A stretch of DNA of 64,000 nucleotides, from assembly GCF_947489365.1 (NCBI RefSeq), contig NZ_CANLDB010000002.1, positions 372,001 through 436,000 on the forward strand, read 5' to 3'. Position 1 is the stretch's first letter. Each line of letters starts with the position of its first letter. The notes under the pieces are model-generated. The model searched no databases, was not told the origin of the DNA, and saw nothing but the letters and a program-made list of their open reading frames with translations. This DNA comes from an uncultured Nocardioides sp. Lineage in GTDB: Bacteria; Actinomycetota; Actinomycetes; Propionibacteriales; Nocardioidaceae. This document shows, one piece after another, positions 60,597-64,000 of this stretch. The translations under genes and the position numbers were made by a program.

Positions 60597-61414
60597 GCCC
60601 CCACCCTGCCCTGTGCCACCACGAGCAGGACGACGTCCACCAGGGCGATGCCCATCGCGGCCAGGAAGGCGCTGCGTCCGCGGGTCATGACGGTGGTCGC
60701 CGCGAGACCGCCGACGGCCACGACGAGTCCGCCCAGGAGCACCCCCGTGACGGGGGCGCCGAGGGCGAGGACGGCGGAGGCGATCACGAGGAGCAGTGCC
60801 CCGACGGGCGCGACCCATCGGACGCCGTAGGTGTCCGCGAGCCGGTGGGGCATCCCGCGCACCCCGGTGGCGGCGTCGTCGGCGAGGTCGGGCACGACGT
60901 TCAGCACGTGCGCGCCGACCCCGAGCAGCGCGCCCGCCAGCGGCACCCAGGCGGGGACGGCGAGCTCCCCCGTCAGCAGGACGAACGCCGGCAGCGCCCC
61001 GAACGCGACGGCGTACGGGACCCACGAGAGCGCTGTCGCCTTGAGCCCGAGGTTGTACGCCCAGCCCCCGGCGACGACCAGCAGGCCGGTCACCGCGGCG
61101 CCCGGCCCGGCGACGAACCCGACGACGGCGGGCAGCGCCACCGCGGCCAGCAGGGAGACGCCGGTCGCCGTCCGCAGGGTCGGTTCCGACAGCTCGCCGC
61201 GCGCGACCGGCTTGTCGGAGCGCCCGACCTGGCGGTCCCGCGCCGCGTCGAGCAGGTCGTTGGACCAGCCGATCGACAGCTGCCCCGCCAGGACCGTGAC
61301 CACCACCAGCACGACGGTCGCGGTGTCGAGCCCCGCTCCGACGGCCAGGAGGCCGGAGAGCAGGGTGACCGCGACCGTCGGCGCGGGGTGGCAGGCGCCC
61401 AGCAGGGCCCGCAC
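60593..61414 (-). CDS. UbiA-family membrane prenyltransferase
   Basis: Membrane enzyme of 273 residues with about eight hydrophobic helices that transfers a prenyl group to an aromatic or other acceptor. The first aspartate motif is SNDLLDAARDRQVGR (NDxxDxxxD) and the second is VPDLADDAATGVRGMP. The GTG lies two bases after the ileS stop, so it may be read through from ileS. Likely acceptor is the type III PKS product, by neighbourhood. Confidence 0.9.
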   Translation of the reverse strand: MRALLGACHPAPTVAVTLLSGLLAVGAGLDTATVVLVVVTVLAGQLSIGWSNDLLDAARDRQVGRSDKPVARGELSEPTLRTATGVSLLAAVALPAVVGFVAGPGAAVTGLLVVAGGWAYNLGLKATALSWVPYAVAFGALPAFVLLTGELAVPAWVPLAGALLGVGAHVLNVVPDLADDAATGVRGMPHRLADTYGVRWVAPVGALLLVIASAVLALGAPVTGVLLGGLVVAVGGLAATTVMTRGRSAFLAAMGIALVDVVLLVVAQGRVGA

Positions 61415-61416
61415 GG

Positions 61417-64000
61417 TCAGCGGCGCCGTACCGCGACGGTCGCGGTCTCGCCGTCCGCGAGCGCCACCTCGGTGGCCCCCGTGCCCGGCTGCTCCACGAC
61501 GATCACGCTCACCGCCAGCGTCTCCTCCGCGACCAGGGCCTCGTGGGCGGCGACCGCGCCGACGACGCCGGGCGTGCCGGACACCGTGAGCTCGATGCGG
61601 TCGGACACCTCGAGGCCCGCGTCGCGGCGGGCCTGCTGGACGGCACGGACCAGGTCGCGGGCGAGGCCCTCGGTGGCGAGGTCCGGGGTGACCCGGGTGT
61701 CCAGGGCGACGAACCCGCCGCCGGGCAGGACGCCGGTCGCGGTGTCCTCGCCGGCGCCGTCGGCCACGGTGTCGAGGGAGTACTCGCCCTCGACGAGCGC
61801 GAGCCCGCCCGCGGTCACGGTGCCGTCCTCGCCCACGGACCAGTCGCCGGACTTGGAGCCCTTGATCGCGGCCTGGACGTCCTTGCCGAGGCGCGGACCG
61901 GCGGCGCGTGCGTTCACGGTGAGCCGCTGCGCCACGCCGTACGACGCCGCCTCGGGCTCGTCGAGCCCCAGCAGGCGCACCTCGCGCAGGTTGAGCTCGT
62001 CGGCGACGACGCCGGTGAACGGCTCGAGGGCCTTCGGGTCCGGGACCACGACGGTGAGCGAGGACAGCGGCAGGCGGGTCCGCAGGCCGGCGGCCTTGCG
62101 CAGCGCGGAGCCGGCCGAGCACACGTCGCGCACGGCGTCCATGGCCGCCACCAGCTCGGGGTCGGCGGGCAGCTCGTCGGCGTCCGGCCAGTCCGTGAGG
62201 TGGACCGAGCGGCCGCCGGTGAGGCCGCGCCAGATCTCCTCGGCGGTGAGCGGCAGCAGCGGAGCCACGACCCGGCAGACCGTCTCCAGCACCGTGTGCA
62301 GGGTGTCGAACGGCTCGGTCGCCGTCGTGTCCGACGTCGAGAAGTCCGTCGCCCAGAACCGCGAGCGGGAGCGGCGGATGTACCAGTTCGTCAGCACGTC
62401 CACGAAGCCCCGCGTGGTCTCGCAGGCGCCCGCGACGTCGTAGGCGTCCATCTGCTCGGTGGTCCGCTCGACGTACTCACGGGTCTTGGCGAGCAGGTAG
62501 CGGTCCATCGGGTGCGTGGAGTCCGCGCGGGTGCGCCCGGCGTACCCGGTCGGGCCGGCGGCGCCGGCGTACAGCGCGAGGAAGTACCACGCGTTCCACA
62601 GCGGGATCATCGTGTGGCGCACGGCGTCACGGATGCCCTGCTCGGTGACGACGAGGTTGCCGCCGCGCAGGATCGGGCTCGACATGAGGAACCAGCGCAT
62701 CGCGTCGGCGCCGTCGCGGTCGAAGACCTCGCTGACGTCGGGGTAGTTGCGCAGCGACTTGCTCATCTTCGCGCCGTCGGAGCCCAGCACGATGCCGTGG
62801 GACAGGCAGGTCTCGAACGCCGGCCGGTCGAAGACGCCGGTGGCGAGGACGTGCAGCGTGTAGAACCAGCCGCGGGTCTGCCCGATGTACTCGACGATGA
62901 AGTCGGCCGGGAAGTGGTCGTCGAACCAGTCGGCCGACTCGAACGGGTAGTGCACCTGCGCGAAGCTCATCGACCCCGAGTCGAACCAGACGTCGAGGAC
63001 GTCGCTGACCCGGCGCATCGTGGAGCGCCCCTCCTCCTCCGACCGCGGGTCGTCCGGGTTCGGGCGCGTCAGCTCGTCGACGAACGGCCGGTGCAGGTCG
63101 GGGTTGCCGTCCCTGTCGCGCGGCAGGTCGCCGAAGTCGCGCTCCAGCTCGGCGAACGAGCCGTACACGTCCAGGCGCGGGTACGCCGGGTCGTCGCTCT
63201 TCCACACCGGCACCGGGCTGCCCCAGAAGCGGTTGCGGGTGATCGACCAGTCGCGCGCGTTCTCGATCCAGCGGCCGAACTGGCCGTCGCGGATGTGGCC
63301 CGGCACCCAGGCGATCTGCTGGTTGAGCTCGGCCATCCGCTCCTTGAAGGCCGTGACCTGGACGAACCAGGACGAGACGCCCTTGTAGATCAGGGGCTCG
63401 CGGCAGCGCCAGCAGTGCGGGTAGGAGTGGTCGTAGGTCTCGCGGCGCAGCAGCACCGTGCCGGCGCCGACCGACCCGGTCCGGGCCCGCAGGTCGTCGA
63501 TGATGTGCGGGTTGGCGTCGAAGACCTGCATGCCGGCGTAGTCGTCGACCGGCGCAGTGAAGCGGCCGTCCTTGCCGACGGGCATGACGGCCTCGATGCC
63601 CTCGCGGTCGGTGACGACCTTGTCGTCCTCACCGAAGGCGCCCGCGGTGTGCACCAGCCCGGTGCCGTCGGTGGTGGTGACGAACTCGGCCGCGACCATC
63701 CGGAACGCCCGCTCGTGGCCGGCGTAGTAGGTGAACGGCGGGTCGTACGTCGTGTCGACGAGGTCCGCGCCGCGCACCCGCGCGACGACCTCGGCGTCGC
63801 CGAGCTCGCGGGCGTAGGCGCCGAGACGGGGCTCCGCGAGCAGGAAGCGCTCGCCGTCCTCGCCGTCCTTGGCGGGCTGCTGGACCACGACGTAGTCGAT
63901 GTCCTCGCCGACCATGATCGCGAGGTTGGAGGGCAGGGTCCACGGCGTCGTCGTCCAGACCAGCGCCTTGACGCCGGCGTACGGCCCGGAGGTGAGGGGG
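61417..64000 (-). CDS. ileS: Isoleucyl-tRNA synthetase, C-terminal 860 codons (runs off right edge)
   Basis: Charges tRNA-Ile. The visible part starts inside the editing domain ([16 protein letters not shown]) and continues through [12 protein letters not shown]. The catalytic loop is [17 protein letters not shown] (KMSKS), followed by the anticodon-binding region. The end lacks a four-cysteine zinc motif and has a DUF5915-like C-terminus, fitting the eukaryote-like IleRS2 branch of actinobacteria, whose members are often less sensitive to mupirocin. The N-terminus is outside the window. It heads the transcript that continues into the UbiA/PKS operon. Confidence 0.95.
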   Translation of the reverse strand, partial: PLTSGPYAGVKALVWTTTPWTLPSNLAIMVGEDIDYVVVQQPAKDGEDGERFLLAEPRLGAYARELGDAEVVARVRGADLVDTTYDPPFTYYAGHERAFRMVAAEFVTTTDGTGLVHTAGAFGEDDKVVTDREGIEAVMPVGKDGRFTAPVDDYAGMQVFDANPHIIDDLRARTGSVGAGTVLLRRETYDHSYPHCWRCREPLIYKGVSSWFVQVTAFKERMAELNQQIAWVPGHIRDGQFGRWIENARDWSITRNRFWGSPVPVWKSDDPAYPRLDVYGSFAELERDFGDLPRDRDGNPDLHRPFVDELTRPNPDDPRSEEEGRSTMRRVSDVLDVWFDSGSMSFAQVHYPFESADWFDDHFPADFIVEYIGQTRGWFYTLHVLATGVFDRPAFETCLSHGIVLGSDGAKMSKSLRNYPDVSEVFDRDGADAMRWFLMSSPILRGGNLVVTEQGIRDAVRHTMIPLWNAWYFLALYAGAAGPTGYAGRTRADSTHPMDRYLLAKTREYVERTTEQMDAYDVAGACETTRGFVDVLTNWYIRRSRSRFWATDFSTSDTTATEPFDTLHTVLETVCRVVAPLLPLTAEEIWRGLTGGRSVHLTDWPDADELPADPELVAAMDAVRDVCSAGSALRKAAGLRTRLPLSSLTVVVPDPKALEPFTGVVADELNLREVRLLGLDEPEAASYGVAQRLTVNARAAGPRLGKDVQAAIKGSKSGDWSVGEDGTVTAGGLALVEGEYSLDTVADGAGEDTATGVLPGGGFVALDTRVTPDLATEGLARDLVRAVQQARRDAGLEVSDRIELTVSGTPGVVGAVAAHEALVAEETLAVSVIVVEQPGTGATEVALADGETATVAVRRR

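Overview
The window is a very GC-rich actinobacterial chromosome segment. The family content fits Nocardioides or a close relative in Propionibacteriales. Supporting features are the sigE / anti-sigma / htrA operon divergent from an O-methyltransferase (an order shared with mycobacteria), F420-type and WS/DGAT enzymes, the 180-kDa-class NAD-glutamate dehydrogenase, Ku with split LigD, and many GTG starts with 4-base GTGA/ATGA overlaps. The genus is an inference.

Positions 1 to about 8960 are the right-hand part of an integrated mobile element. It carries a primase-polymerase/AAA ATPase running in from the left edge and a 558-base repeat-rich intergenic region with a hairpin, a seven-copy heptamer and a LexA-like operator. 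Next come a small serine recombinase, two lower-GC membrane-protein genes, and a phage major-capsid-type gene followed by a strong stem-loop and three zinc-motif proteins. Then come two leftward hypotheticals and a Ymh-domain (TIGR02391) protein with its own operator region. The element ends inside a tadA/cpaF-type pilus ATPase gene. Only the N-terminal 118 or so codons of cpaF remain on the right side, and the junction carries a small palindrome. No portal, terminase large subunit, tail or lysis gene is visible in this part, so a satellite-like element is a better guess than a plain prophage, although the left half is not in view.

Positions 9300-30600 hold ordinary chromosome: an aldehyde dehydrogenase, a two-component system, an F420-type reductase, a TetR/MFS efflux pair with three operator palindromes, and a HAD phosphatase. 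They also hold the DNA end-joining enzymes (LigD ligase and LigD polymerase as separate overlapping genes, with Ku 9 kb away) and an SGNH hydrolase with its TetR regulator. A compact gene set suggests malonate or dicarboxylate use: MatC-like carrier, class III CoA-transferase, fused carboxyltransferase and a divergent FadR-type regulator.

Positions 30600-54700 hold glutamate/proline catabolism (NAD-GDH and PruA), a TetR/RibD-like pair with two matching operators, a WS/DGAT acyltransferase with an altered active-site motif, and a CpaE-like ATPase next to a frameshifted SAF-domain gene. They also hold the sigE-rseA-htrA stress operon, leucyl aminopeptidase, DapE with a LOG-family protein, and several small enzymes. 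The broken cpaF and the broken SAF gene together suggest decay of Flp/Tad-type pilus functions.

Positions 54700-64000 are one leftward, tightly overlapping operon behind ileS: UbiA prenyltransferase, GGR-type flavoprotein, type III polyketide synthase, ICMT-like methyltransferase, second GGR-type flavoprotein, isopentenyl-diphosphate isomerase and aldehyde dehydrogenase. This looks like a polyketide-isoprenoid pathway and is the most attractive candidate for new chemistry. The cpaF-inserted element is the most attractive candidate for new mobile-element biology.
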